DNA of 64,000 nt from positions 1-64,000 of the forward strand of contig FWCC01000346.1 in the NCBI GenBank assembly GCA_900169235.1. Reading direction: 5' to 3'. Below are positions 13,128 through 24,021 of the stretch, one piece after another (within the stretch, counting starts at the first letter, position 1; each line of letters begins with the position of its first letter). Below the pieces are notes generated by a model, which made no database searches, was not told where the DNA came from, and saw nothing but the letters and a program-made list of their open reading frames with translations. Origin of the DNA: Zarea fungicola (lineage: Eukaryota; Ascomycota; Sordariomycetes; Hypocreales; Cordycipitaceae). The translations under genes and the position numbers were made by a program.

Positions 13128-14612
13128 GGCATCTGAAATATTTTCAAGATATTTTAGGTTTTGATTAATGATTTTATTTTAATGCTTACACACGATATCT
13201 TAAAAGCTAGTAGGACGGTTGATAAGCGAGTCGCTCGCACAAGCGAGCCGCCCGTCCTCCAGGACCCTTCTGTTACAAACGGAAGAGGCAGGCTAGCCAG
13301 AATGGAAGTGAAGGACAGGCGTGCGCCTGCATGAAGCCTGGTCAGGAGGTGAGCGGTCACGTGGCCGATGTCCCCGATCACCAGTGAGCGCATTGATCGT
13401 GGAAGTCAATAGAGAGATAAACGGGTACTTAAGGGAGAGGTATTCCGGTAACCAGTCTAGATGTCTAGATTTCTATTGATCAATTTAAGCAATAATTCTA
13501 CTATTGAGAGCACAGTCTCTCAACGATACTTGCCTAGTGTACTATTCGAACTACCTGACTTGCTTCAGAGCATGCCCCAACTGTGCCTGTCTTCGATAAG
13601 ACATCGTTACACCTTCGCCTAACATTAACCTATGCCGCCAGAGTATATATCATGAATAGCGTAAAGTTTTACGTGAGGGTGGAAAACGGGATTAGAGTTT
13701 TTCACTTTGGATTCTTCATTCCGGTTACCGAGTCAAATTCTGCGTAAAGGTCGGAGTACGCGGGTGAGAGCTAGGGTGTGGACCAGAGTATAAGTTAGAT
13801 CAAAGTCAGAGACGGAGGGCAGTAAGAAGAAAGCCTGTAAGCAGCCCGATACTATGATAGGAAGCAACAAATATGGAGAGACAAATTCCAATTAACACGG
13901 AGTACAGCTCAGGGTGTCTATCATGCCAACGTGAATTAACGCCTGATGGTGGGATAATTCATCATCTACGAAAAAAAAAAAGGTACTGATTGCAATGCAT
14001 CACAGTATTCTTGGACTGGGCGCTGGCAAACGATCCCAAAACTGTTGAGCTGCCATTGAACGGTGGCACATGAAAACCAATGTTTTCCAAGTCGAAGAAG
14101 GGTTCAAGTGCACTGCCCATCAGTGTCAAGTTTATAAATACGAATAGCCGACCTACTGCTGACGTTTCCCAAAGCTCTTCAGTGGTTATAATAATCGCGT
14201 TTGAATGCAAAAGTGCAGTATTGGATGTTTCATGTCTACCAGTTGGCGTTAGACGAGCAACTCCATAGCGTTCTCGTTTCTCGCTCCGTCGTTACCTAAA
14301 TCAAGTCAGTTTTCGGGCCAAGCAACTGTACTGCGCCAAATAGTTTAACAATTGGATTATATTCGTCTCGATACTCAAAATGTCCCCTGGGTATAGAATC
14401 GCTTCGAGCAGTCTGATGCTGTAAGAAATGTACGACCTCGTCCTCTTCTGCCGAGCAATCAAAAAATGAACAATAATACGAAGTAAAAAAAGGAATCGAA
14501 ACCCATAAACTTCCAGAAAGTAAGCAATACACCTGTATCCCATCAATAATAATCTACATGAAATCATGCCAATTTTTTCATAATATTTTCTTATGTCCGT
14601 AGGTTTTCCCAT
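13128..14612. other. Intergenic region between PKS relic and cyclin gene
   Basis: No supported gene. It contains an imperfect inverted repeat at 13212-13258 (listed separately) followed by about 350 bp that read like repeat-derived DNA. The minus-strand frame 13962-14210 has no recognisable motif. The last few hundred bases are the 3' flank of the minus-strand cyclin. Confidence 0.5.
13212..13258. repeat. Imperfect inverted repeat with nested hairpins
   Basis: Outer arms AGGACGG (13212-13218) and CCGTCCT (13252-13258) are reverse complements. Inside them GCGAG (13226-13230) pairs with CTCGC (13234-13238), and GCTCGC (13233-13238) can alternatively pair with GCGAGC (13243-13248). It sits about 85 bp after the PKS stop. 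It could be a terminator hairpin or part of a repeat element end; the sequence alone does not decide. Confidence 0.45.
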
Positions 14613-15839
14613 TCACGTCACCAATTCGCGCGGCTTCCTATCCAGCCTCAACGTCGTCGTCGTCGGCAGCTCCTCCATCACCTGCAGCGCCTGCGCCAAA
14701 TTCCCATCCCTCAGCACCGTCCAGTGCGCCTGCAGCGTCTCCTCCCTCACCACCAGCTCAAAGCCCGCGAGGAAGCAAAAGGAAATCTCGAGGCGGGCCA
14801 GCTCCGTCTCGCTCACGCCGCCGACCTTGGCAAACTTGCTGTGCGGGTACGACATGTCCTCGAGGGCCTTCATGGCGACGCGCAGGCCGGCGAGCACGAG
14901 GCGGTGGGCGTTGCGGCGGGTGACGGGGATGGCGCGCTGCTCGACGGCGAGGCGGTGGATGTAGAGCGAGGCGGCGAGGTAGACGGCGGAGCTCATGGGG
15001 CAGAACTGGTGCAGGCGGAGGAGGTACTGGCTGATGCTGATGGGGGGCTCGTTCTTGCTGTAGAACTTGCGCGTGATGGCGCCGTGCTGCAGGTTGACGG
15101 GCTGCGAGTCGGAGCCGATGATGATGTACGGCGAGGCCGCCGCCGACGAGGACGACGAGATGGGCGGCGGCGACCGGCGGCGTAGCAGTGCCTGCGGTTT
15201 GAGCACGACGCCGTCAATCTCGCCCGTCGTCGTTCCTTGGTCTGCTGCCGCTGCTGCCGCCGCCGCCGTTGTGCCGGCTTGGTCTGCAAGCTTGGCGGAC
15301 ATGGCGGCGCTGTAGGCCTGCAGCTTTGCCTTTTTGCCCTCGTGCTCTTCGTCGCTCGGTCGTTTCCCCGTCACAGGTGTCGTTACCGCCACCACCACCG
15401 CGCTCAGGTGATTATTCCCATTGTCACATTTCGTTGATGGGTTTTGTTGTTGTTGCTGTTGCAGTCGCAGCCTCGCCAGGTTCTTTTCCGAGTGTGACCG
15501 GACAATGTTGGCCTTTTCCGCCTGCAGACCACTCATCTGCGGGTCGGTCGGCATTCGGGGGGGCGGCGTCGGGGGCACATCGCCCGTCATGCGCACGAGC
15601 AGCTCAATGGTCGTGCTAAGTAGGCGCAGCGCCTCGGCCGCGGGGAGTTTGAAGAGATCATGGTCCTCCTCGTTGACGGGTGGGGAGCCGTTGGCCGCAA
15701 CGGTCGCCAAGTTGGGGTCGGACGAAGGGACGGGCGGGGGCGGCAGTTCGTGTATGCTCACGCTACTTGCTGCAGAATTATCCTGGACAAGAGATGCTGG
15801 TGGCGGGTGTGCCGCGGCTTCCGGATGCTGTGCGTCCAT
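14613..15839 (-). CDS. PHO80/PREG-like cyclin (Pho85-type CDK regulatory subunit)
   Basis: Single exon of 408 aa, starting at an ATG whose first base is 15839. The C-terminal half (about residues 240-380) is a PHO80-family cyclin box: a helix ending in YLLRLHQFCP, then SSAVYLAASLYIHRLA, VTRRNAHRLVLAGLRVAMKA, then the FAKVGGVSETELARLE stretch. These match the family of yeast Pho80 and Neurospora PREG, which bind the Pho85/PGOV kinase and hold the phosphate-starvation factor inactive when phosphate is plentiful. The N-terminal half is low complexity (alanine, proline, glutamine and serine runs) and probably disordered, as in other filamentous-fungal members. A TATA-like box in minus orientation lies near 15931-15940. 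The gene is GC-rich and looks like core genome. Orthology to PREG, rather than another Pcl cyclin, is likely but not proven. Confidence 0.88.
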   Translation of the reverse strand: MDAQHPEAAAHPPPASLVQDNSAASSVSIHELPPPPVPSSDPNLATVAANGSPPVNEEDHDLFKLPAAEALRLLSTTIELLVRMTGDVPPTPPPRMPTDPQMSGLQAEKANIVRSHSEKNLARLRLQQQQQQNPSTKCDNGNNHLSAVVVAVTTPVTGKRPSDEEHEGKKAKLQAYSAAMSAKLADQAGTTAAAAAAAADQGTTTGEIDGVVLKPQALLRRRSPPPISSSSSAAASPYIIIGSDSQPVNLQHGAITRKFYSKNEPPISISQYLLRLHQFCPMSSAVYLAASLYIHRLAVEQRAIPVTRRNAHRLVLAGLRVAMKALEDMSYPHSKFAKVGGVSETELARLEISFCFLAGFELVVREETLQAHWTVLRDGNLAQALQVMEELPTTTTLRLDRKPRELVT

Positions 15840-18800
15840 ATCTCTGTCTCTGTGGTGTCGAGGGGCTGTCGAGGCGGTGACGTTTGTCGCGGGGACAAAG
15901 GTTTGACGGACCAGCCGCCGCTGATGGTGATTATATAGTTTACGTTTCGCTGTGACGCTGGCTATTGTAAAATTTGTTCTATTATTATGCGTAAAAACGA
16001 AGAAGTAATAAATCGATCGTCGTTGGTGTCATTCAGGTGCTATTCTGAGCTGGGCGCATTTAGAGCGCGTCGCGTTGACAGGAAGAATCGTGCACGTCCT
16101 GTCTCATGGTCTCACCAAAACAGCGCCGCGCAGAGCAAAAAAGAAAAAAAAGGCTCTGGGCCGGTCGCAGGTATAGAAATCGCTCGCCAAATGGAAGGAA
16201 TGAACAGCAAGAGTGATAGTGATTGCCACAAGAGAAGCGGTAGAGACTGGTAGCGGCAGAAAATTTGGGACCACATGTCCAGAGGGGCAGACAGAATAGG
16301 AAAGGCGAAGAGGCTCCGGATGGATGCCGTGGCCAAGCGGGCGGGGCATTCTGGCAACTTTTATGTGGAGTTTCATTTGCTGTACTACTCTGAACTAATA
16401 AGAGACACAATAAGTATCTATTGAGCAGGATGGCAACCCTAATCTTGTGTTGTCCATGTCGTGAGGCGGGACAAGTTTGGTGATGGGACGAAAGTTACAG
16501 AGTAGACATTTGCACACCCCCTAAATACACTGACAGCTTCTGTAGAACGTTCCCCAGGATAATGGCAAAGGATAATGTACCTCCTTTGAATTCTAGGCGG
16601 CTACTCTCTTGGTTTTAGTGTCACGAAGCTGAGTAGCAGTTTGCCGAGGATATACGTGAATCCAAGTTCGAATATCCGGACATGTCTCCTATAGGACTTT
16701 AATACAAATGTCTTTGGGCGTATTCTTTCTGGGCTTAAAGCAACAGCAGCAGAAGTCATACGGCACACCCATTATAAGTATTCCTCCCAGGACGGGCCAG
16801 AGGCAAGAGGCCTGTAGGGTAGCCAAGCCATAGTATGAATGGTGTAGCCACCTGTCTCGGAGCCTTTAGCGAGCATTAATTCTTTTGCTCATTAATTTAT
16901 GACTGTTTTATTCCGACGGTTTGTGTCTTGATCCATTTATTCTTGCCGTGTGCGTCGACCAATACACCCTTTTGGCGCACAGAACATAATACCTGTCATG
17001 GATTTGGCGACTTGCTCCAGCTGCAGTTTCCTGTGTGAAGACCGGCACAGGACAACCTCGCTCTGAACCTCAAACCCGTTCATCATTCCCTTTGCATTTA
17101 TTTTCCCTCTAGAGCTAGACTAAAAGAACGGTTGCTTTCAGACAGTGTGGCTGGTATTACGTCTTTATTCCAGAGTAATCACTAAATACAAAAAAGATTC
17201 GTATTGCGAAAAGACTGAACGGTTCGGAACCACGGAAAGATAGAGTCTCGGAACCAGTACATGCTCAACACTGCAGTTTCTCGGACCAGTGTCTGGTTGT
17301 GCATACCGAGTCGGGGAGCTGCTCCAAGACAAACACCCTATTAAGAAATGATGGAAGCACGGGTATCAGAGATTTAACTCTCCCTTGTCTCGGTATTCTT
17401 CTCGTCTCGGTATTTGTCCGCCATGCGTTAATTTTGCGTTGAGAGTTGCCTACCCACCGCTATTGTTGCCAGTAAGCTGCCCTACTCCCGATATTAATAA
17501 TCATGGCCGGATGCCGAAGCTGGTGAATCAGACATCTCCACAGTACCAACGGTGAGTATGATTGAATACCTGTGGGCGGCGTCAAATGCTGTTTTGGTTT
17601 CTCTCCAAAGCACCTACATACACAGTTGATTACCTCAATTGGTAACATTCTGTACAAGGTCACGTCACTTGGCCAACAGTTGCATGGCAATTTGTGGCTG
17701 CGGATGGCCAACAAGCCGGCTCGTGAGTTGCGGCCGATCATGCCGTTTTAGCGGTGCCAAATGGTCTAAATGGATCAGAGGCAGGGTCAAATCAATCTTC
17801 TAGATCTTGCATTTGGAATGAGTAGTGCGCCGTTGTTTCAAGTTCCATTTGTATTTACCTGCCAATGGCTAAAAATAGGCTCGCGCAAGGCTGGTGGAAT
17901 TAGCGGCCCATGTCAGCAACGGCCAAGCCACATCACCGAGCCATTTCTGCTCTTCATTGGCGGAACAATCCAAAAATACTCACACTATTTGAAATACCGC
18001 ATTTGAAACATCTCATTTGTTTATTGTAAACCGCGTTGTTGTACAGCTATGAGCGACTGATGGCGCGTCTTATTTTGTGCAATTCTATATTGGATTGAAA
18101 GCCGACTTTTCATTCGGACGAATGTGGACTAGGTGTAACTTTCAGTTGAAAAGCCGACTATGAGTAGTTTGGTAGTAACTATCCCAGAATATGCGGCAGT
18201 CTGCAACTTCTGCGCCATCACTGCATTCAAGATTTGGGCAGTCCTAAGCACCATTTTTATTAGGACTAATAATAATCCCCGAGAATAGCTAGTCTCTCTA
18301 CGGCATGGTATCATTAACGAGCCAGCCTCGGAATTTACCATGTGGCAGCGGGCTTTATTTGGACAGCACCGCTCACCTATTCCGGACATGTTCCCACCGA
18401 TCGTCATGTAAGCACTATCCCCCAACAGCAATCCATGACAAACCAACATCCGCTATTTTAGGACCAGATGAGAGTCCCCAGGTATTGATTTTCCCCACAC
18501 AAAGACCGCCACGGTTCTTCACAGCCTTCGGGCTTGTAGGCATCCGTTCCGGATGAGCATGCGAAATCCATTATTTCTCGTTTTGTTTAGTTTGGCGTTT
18601 CTATTCCTGGCAGCCGGTGGAGTAAACATCGTGGAGATCAGGCCCTACGAAAATAGCGGCGATGCTGCACCGTGGCTTAGGTGAGGTGGCTGTGAGCAGG
18701 CAGTTATCCAACAATAGCAAAGTGGTGCAAATGTACGATGAAGTGTTAATTAACAAACCTCATTTGAAGAATATATAAACGACGAGATATCGCGCCCAAC

Positions 18801-18939
18801 TCTACAATTTCTTCTCATCATCACAAACACAAACACCAACACAATCACAACAACAACGCTTCGCACCTCACCCTCACAACCAACAAACAAGCTACATTAG
18901 CCTCTCAACTAAATCATTCACCAACACAAATCTTTCAAC
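15840..18939. other. Long intergenic region between divergent genes
   Basis: The left part is the promoter of the minus-strand cyclin and the right end is the promoter of the secreted protein at 18940. Frames such as 16060-16410, 17460-17741 and 18129-18449 (all minus) are short, have no motif and overlap alternative frames. I see no RNA gene, transposon or domain in these 3.1 kb. Confidence 0.5.
18772..18779 (+). promoter_or_regulatory. TATA box of the secreted tandem-domain protein
   Basis: TATATAAA lies 161 bp before the ATG at 18940. It is followed by a long CA-rich leader almost without G, typical of strongly transcribed filamentous-fungal genes. The leader runs to the start codon (context CAACATGC). 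Confidence 0.6.
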
Positions 18940-19869
18940 ATGCAGTACCTCGCCGCCCTTCTTCTCGCTGCCGCCGCCACTGGCACCAAAGCTGCTTCCA
19001 TCCCCCGCGCTCAGGCTGCTAAGGCTGCGGCTCCGGCTCCTGTTGGAGCCACTGTCATTCTGAGCGATGTGCCCAGTGACACCACCACCCAGACTGGTTT
19101 CGCCGGAACCGATCGTGAGCAGTCGCCTCCTGTCGGCTCTTTCGGCCCCTATGGAAGCGTCGCTCTTCGCCTAGAGCCCACCTTTGCCAACAAGGCCCTC
19201 CGCTGCCAGATCCTTGACGAGAACAACAAGCCCCTCACTCTCACTCGCGGAGCCAGCATCGACACCACCTTCTCTGATGCAGGCAAGGGCCCCTGGACGA
19301 TCCAGAAGGGAGAGTCCCAGGTCAAGCAGATCATCTGCGACCCTGCCTTCAAGGCCACCGCTGCCACTGCTTCCACCACCACCACCACCACCACCACCAC
19401 CTCTGCTACTGCCTCTGCCACTTCTGCTCCTCCCCCTCTCAACAACCAGGGCAGCGGCTCCGCTTCCACTGACAAGCCCGACACTTCCATCCGAGTGGTT
19501 CTCTCCGATCAGCAGGAGACCGGCTCGCAGACCCCCTTCACCGAGGCTGGCCTGAAGCGCGAGGAGCACTCCCCCGTCGCCACCTTTGGTCCTTTCAGGG
19601 AGGTCACTCTGGAGCTTGGCAAGGATATCAAGGACAAGGAGCTTCGCTGCCAGGTCATCAACAAGAAGAACAAGAAGCCCATCACCCTCAAGCGCGGCAC
19701 CAGCGTTGACGTTACCTTTTCCGACGAGGGCAAGGGTGCCTGGACCTTCCTCCAGCCTTACTCTGCTGGGACTCTTTCTGCTGAGGTTCTTGACATTATC
19801 TGCGACCCTGCTTTCGTCAAGAAGACGCAGCCCCAGACGCAGCCTCAGACTCAGACTAAGGCTCAGTAA
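18940..19869 (+). CDS. Secreted protein with two tandem copies of one domain
   Basis: Intronless, 309 aa. Residues 1-18/19 form a signal peptide (MQYLAALLLAAAATGTKA). Two homologous units follow, about residues 37-132 and 187-295. Each runs from a V-LSD start through a SFGP or TFGP turn, an LRCQ cysteine site, a LTRG or LKRG loop, TFSD-GKG-WT and an IICDPAF ending, so each has just two cysteines that could pair. A threonine/serine/alanine linker with a run of Thr (from CAC/ACC repeats near 19371-19401) joins them. The C-terminus is a Q/T repeat. I do not recognise the domain. Codon use is strongly C-biased and the promoter is TATA plus CA-rich, suggesting high expression. An extracellular or wall-associated protein is the reasonable inference; enzymatic function is not indicated. 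Confidence 0.85.
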   Translation: MQYLAALLLAAAATGTKAASIPRAQAAKAAAPAPVGATVILSDVPSDTTTQTGFAGTDREQSPPVGSFGPYGSVALRLEPTFANKALRCQILDENNKPLTLTRGASIDTTFSDAGKGPWTIQKGESQVKQIICDPAFKATAATASTTTTTTTTTSATASATSAPPPLNNQGSGSASTDKPDTSIRVVLSDQQETGSQTPFTEAGLKREEHSPVATFGPFREVTLELGKDIKDKELRCQVINKKNKKPITLKRGTSVDVTFSDEGKGAWTFLQPYSAGTLSAEVLDIICDPAFVKKTQPQTQPQTQTKAQ

Positions 19870-20382
19870 GCTATTAGATCTGCCGCCTTGCACCGACAAT
19901 CAACCTGTTTATAGTGTGTCGCTGTCTGGCACCCATTTTGGGAGTGGTCACATCTCGTGACGTATATAAGCAACTTGTACCTACGCATAGATTGTATATA
20001 GAAGAGTTTGGTTTAGACTAGAGCAGCCTAATGATATTTTACCTTTCTTTTTGTTAGCTACTATTGGAATTTGCCTCTCGAGATGACTCTAAATTTTTAG
20101 TTTTTCTTTATTTGCCGCCACTGCAACTTGGACTAGTATTGGTTTACTGGTCGTCAGCTTGTGGGGAACCAGCGAAAATAGTGAAGCTAACGGTGAGGAC
20201 AAAACCTTCAACTTCACTCTAGCAACAAGCACTGCTTATGACGCACGACTCCCCGGGGATTCCAGCGCCGTGTATATTCTTCTTCAAGCATAACAAAAAC
20301 GTATCTCTGCACCCCTTTAGAGTTTCTCAACGGTAAAGCGCCTACAGATCGCCCTGGAGATAGTGCTGCGTTGAGGCGAGGA
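19870..20382. other. Intergenic region
   Basis: 3' flank of the secreted protein and 5' flank of the Zn2Cys6 regulator starting at 20383. The short minus-strand frame 20214-20456 overlaps the regulator's first exon and has no motif. Confidence 0.5.
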
Positions 20383-22274
20383 ATGCCTCCGCTCAACGTC
20401 TTTTCCGCCTGTAAAGCGTGTCGGTAAGGTGAAAAAGCGACGGCTAGCTGGTACAACTCGTACTAATCGAATATTTACAGACGCCTAAAGCGTAAATGCT
20501 CAGGAGATGTACCGGCCTGCTCTCTTGTATGGTGAACTGCATTATTGTCTGATTCGAACATGGTCCGTTAACAAAAATCTTCTAGTGCATCCGACTCCGC
20601 CGAGTATGTGAGTACGTGCAGGCTGTCGATGCTGTCGACCAGAATGGCGCCGAGGCTGTGACGCACAGTGCACATAAGGAGTCGCAATCCCTTCAAAAAT
20701 CTACTTGCAAACGTGCCGATTTTCCGCCTACATTTTTCTTGGAGCCCGAGTCTTTTCACCCCCTGGCTCTGGACAGTTTTAATTATCCGTGTCCGTCATT
20801 CGCCCTTGACGTCTCGACCAAAATTTCACAAGGCTACGCGACTATCCTTGAGCAGTATTCCTCCAAAATACATGACTGGCTCCCGATACTGAGTATTAAG
20901 CGTCTTCGCCGTGAAATCCATCACAAGGCTCCTAACAAGGACCGCGGCTCTCTCACACTGCTCTTTTTGTGCCTTGAGCTGTTGTCACACCCACGCGTGC
21001 TTTCGACTGATGCCACATCATTCGCAAACGAAAATCATTACGCGACTGCGAAGCGATGGGCATTTGAGGCCGAGACCAGCGGATTTGTCAGTCTCGACCT
21101 CGTTCAGTCGCTGGTGTTCCTCGCCGTGTACGAGCTCGGCCATGCCATATATCCGGCAGCATACTCGACCATCGGTCGCGCCGCGCGACTTGGAGGAATG
21201 ATGGGGCTGCATGATGCACGCCATAGCGTGAAGCTGTTTGTTCAGCCCGATCTGTGGACGGGCTGTGAGGAGCAGCGCCGAACGTGGTGGGCCATTCTCA
21301 TGCTGGATCGGTAAGTACATACCTCACGTACCTGTTTGTCCATTTGGGGGCTGCGCGCGGGCGCTGACTCGGTATAAGAATGGCTGTGGTCGGCTCACCA
21401 AGCATTTTACTGGCCGCGCCAGAGCCAGGCGACAATGAACTCCTCCCTAGCCACGACTCGGGATGGACGCAAGGCAGCATCGGCTCAAATGAGGCTCTGC
21501 TGACGCAGGCTTTCCACCCAACAACCTCCCTGGGGCCGTTTGCAAAGACATGCCAGGCGGTTCACATGCTTGGCAAAGTTTTACGTCACTACAATATAAG
21601 GAGTACCACGACTGAAACCAGGGAGTTGGTGGAAGAGGCCCTGGCTCTGCATAGGGCCTTGTTGGCGCTAGACTCTAGCATCACGCCCGAAGCGCATGGT
21701 CAAAATGAAAACAATGGCAGTAGTGTGGATGATGCGAGCCATCACGCGCTGGATCCGGCGATAGCGATTTGTAGCATCGCTCGCCTGATTCTCTATAACC
21801 AATACGCCTGCAACGTCCCTAATCAGCCGGCTGGCAGCTTGCGTGTCGCTGAGGAGGCCGAGGCACAAGCTGTGTCTCTTCATGGTATCCAAGAGTTGGC
21901 AACGGAGCAGATTTCAGCCCTGGCGAGATCTATTGTTACAGATTTTGCGATGCGTGGCGAGCGCCAAGTACCAAGTCACAATCCAATCCTGGGTAAATGT
22001 TTTTATCATGCAGCGACAGAGTGTGCATGGTTTGTGAAGGAGGATGAAAATGGAGAGTCGATGCTGGCCGCGTTGAAGAGTATAATCGGGGCACTACGGG
22101 TGCTAGAGACAGAATGGGGAGCTTCCGGTAAGTCATTGCCTCAAATAATCAATCGATTCAAGAAGACAAAAACACCGCTGCACTGGCTGATACGTGACGC
22201 ATTGATTTTCAGCAAGATATTTGGAGCTCTTGACTGCAGACGGAACAGTGGCTCTGGCGGACGACAGGTTTTAA
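20383..22274 (+). CDS. Zn2Cys6 transcription factor, 5 exons
   Basis: Exons are 20383-20423, 20481-20526, 20586-21310, 21379-22127 and 22213-22274, giving 540 aa in one continuous frame. The first two junctions assemble the DNA-binding cluster. Cysteines at residues 10, 13, 20, 27, 30 and 37 give the spacing C-x2-C-x6-C-x6-C-x2-C-x6-C with the basic RRLKRK segment, so the short introns are needed for a working protein. The middle region has the fungal-specific transcription factor domain look (helices around GRAARLGGMMGLHDA and EEQRRTWWAILMLDR). The last intron is inferred: reading through it gives a different tail, while splicing yields ARYLELLTADG, typical of the family end. It lies 477 bp upstream of a short-chain dehydrogenase in the same direction, which it may control. 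It is nuclear; its target genes are unknown. Confidence 0.85.
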
Positions 22275-22751
22275 CTCCGTCAGAGCCATGCTATGAGCGG
22301 TGTGTCACAAAATACGGGGCGGAAATGCATCGATGAAGAGATGAACCAAAAAGAAAAACAGAACATAATTTACAGCCCGCTCCAAGCTCCGCTGCTGTAC
22401 CTGTGCCCGTGTCCGCTTCTCTTCCCGCGTCTCTGCCCGCGTCTTTGCCCGCTCCCGCGCCGGCCTGGCCGCTTCTGGCCGCTCCAGACTCCACCATCCC
22501 GGCCGGGCTGAAATATTGGCGACTTACTCGGGCAAAATAAAATACTCAAACATGAGTTACCATGAATTACAAATGGATACTCTCAGCCGATATCTCCGCT
22601 CTGACATGCTCACAAGGGGCAATTCTGGTGTGGATTCCCAACTATATAAAGAGCCAAAGTCCTGTCACAGCTCAAGTTCATCACAGCACTCAACCTTTCC
22701 ACCCGGTTAACAATACACAGTACCGTTGAAGCCACCCAGAATATAGAAACA
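22275..22751. other. Intergenic region with CT-rich tract
   Basis: Promoter of the dehydrogenase. It holds a C/T-rich tract (about 22376-22505) built of imperfect repeats of cccgcgtct-like units, then a TATA box before the ATG. No gene seen. Confidence 0.5.
22643..22650 (+). promoter_or_regulatory. TATA box of the short-chain dehydrogenase
   Basis: TATATAAA about 102 bp upstream of the ATG at 22752, followed by a short C/A-rich leader. Confidence 0.55.
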
Positions 22752-23771
22752 ATGCCACAGCTCGTCTGGCTCATCACCGGCTGCTCGTCTGGCTTTGGCC
22801 TCGAGTTTGTTCATCAGATCCTCGCCCGAGGCGACCGCGTCATTGCAACAGCGCGCAATCTAGACAAGATGCGCTCGCTCCAAGGGACGGGCGCCACATT
22901 ACTCGAACTCGACGTCACCAGCACCCAGTCCACCATCGACACCGTCGTAGCCAAAGCCGTGGCAGTCCATGGGCGGGTGGATGTCCTTGTCAACAATGCT
23001 GGTTTTGTCATGTCTGGGTCTTGGGAGGACCTGAGGTAAGGCTGCATTCTATAGAAACGAACAAAAACGAACCTCAGTCGTGTCGTGTCGTGTCTGCATT
23101 TCTAACCCAGCCTCGCCGTAGGTACGAAAACTTTCTTGCGTCTTTTGATGTCAACGTCTTTGGACCAATCAAGGTCACCAAGGCGATTCTGCCTCACTTT
23201 CGAGAAAATGCAGCCGGCACAATGGTCTTTATCAGCTCGCTGTCCGGCTGGATTGGCCATGGCTTCACCGGAGCGTATGCAAGCTCCAAGTTTGCCCTTG
23301 AAGGTTTGTCCACCTGCCACTCCCGCACCATGCCAACGGCCTCTTTTGCAATATTTTGAGACTGACTCCATATCTCCAGGTGCTGTGGAGAGCCTTTACC
23401 AAGAGACGAAGCCACTGGGGCTACGTACGCTACTAATGGAGCCGGGCCGCTTTCGAACGAATCTGCTCTCTCAGGATAAAGTGCACATCAACAGGAGTAG
23501 TATTGACGACTACCGGCAGGCATCGGATGCACACTCTCAGGGCTTGCAGCAGCAGGACATGCGCCAACCAGGGGATCCAAAGAAGTTTGTTGAGATTGTG
23601 ATTGATTTGGTCAGGCAGGAAGGCTGTGCAGCCGGCAGAGTGGTTCCGTTTAGGCTGCCCGTCGGCACGGACGCGATTGAGGAGATCCGGGACAAATTGG
23701 AGAGCACAACTCGAGTGATTGAAGACTGGGGTAGTGTGATTCTTGGCACGGGCTACACAGAAAGTACCTAA
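22752..23771 (+). CDS. Short-chain dehydrogenase/reductase (classical SDR), 3 exons
   Basis: Exons are 22752-23035, 23122-23303 and 23380-23771, giving 285 aa. The Rossmann motif TGCSSGFG (residues 9-16), NNAG (81-84), catalytic Ser134 and the Y147-x3-K151 pair are all present, so an active NAD(P)(H)-dependent oxidoreductase is expected. The substrate cannot be read from the sequence. Proteins of this shape in ascomycetes are often annotated as ketoreductases or oxidoreductases of unknown substrate. It is probably cytosolic: there is no signal peptide or membrane helix. Both introns are short and have consensus ends. The Zn2Cys6 regulator directly upstream on the same strand is a candidate controller. 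Confidence 0.92.
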
Positions 23772-24021
23772 GTTGGTCAAAACATACAGATAAACGAAGG
23801 ATCGGCGAAATTTAGTTCTGTGCTTCCGCTTGGCTCTAACAGTAATGATTTCGTCCGCCAATAGGAATAATTAATCTCAACTACAGACTATTTTTAATAA
23901 TGTTTTGAGCTCAAGCGACCGAATCAATTGTGCTGGCCTATTTTTATAAATTTCGGCGACGATATATTTGCAATAAATCTTTAGGGCTCCTACTGGTCTT
24001 CATCCGGGACTTTTCCCGTGG

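Noticed and set aside
14724..15906. Several plus-strand frames opposite the cyclin
   Set aside because: Shadows of the GC-rich, alanine-rich cyclin N-terminus.
19371..19401. Short tandem ACC/CAC repeat as a possible CRISPR-like or regulatory repeat
   Set aside because: It encodes the Thr linker in frame; no spacers, and the organism is eukaryotic.
19171..19899. 242-codon minus-strand frame opposite the secreted tandem-domain protein
   Set aside because: Low-complexity Gly/Ser/Leu shadow of a C-biased coding strand.
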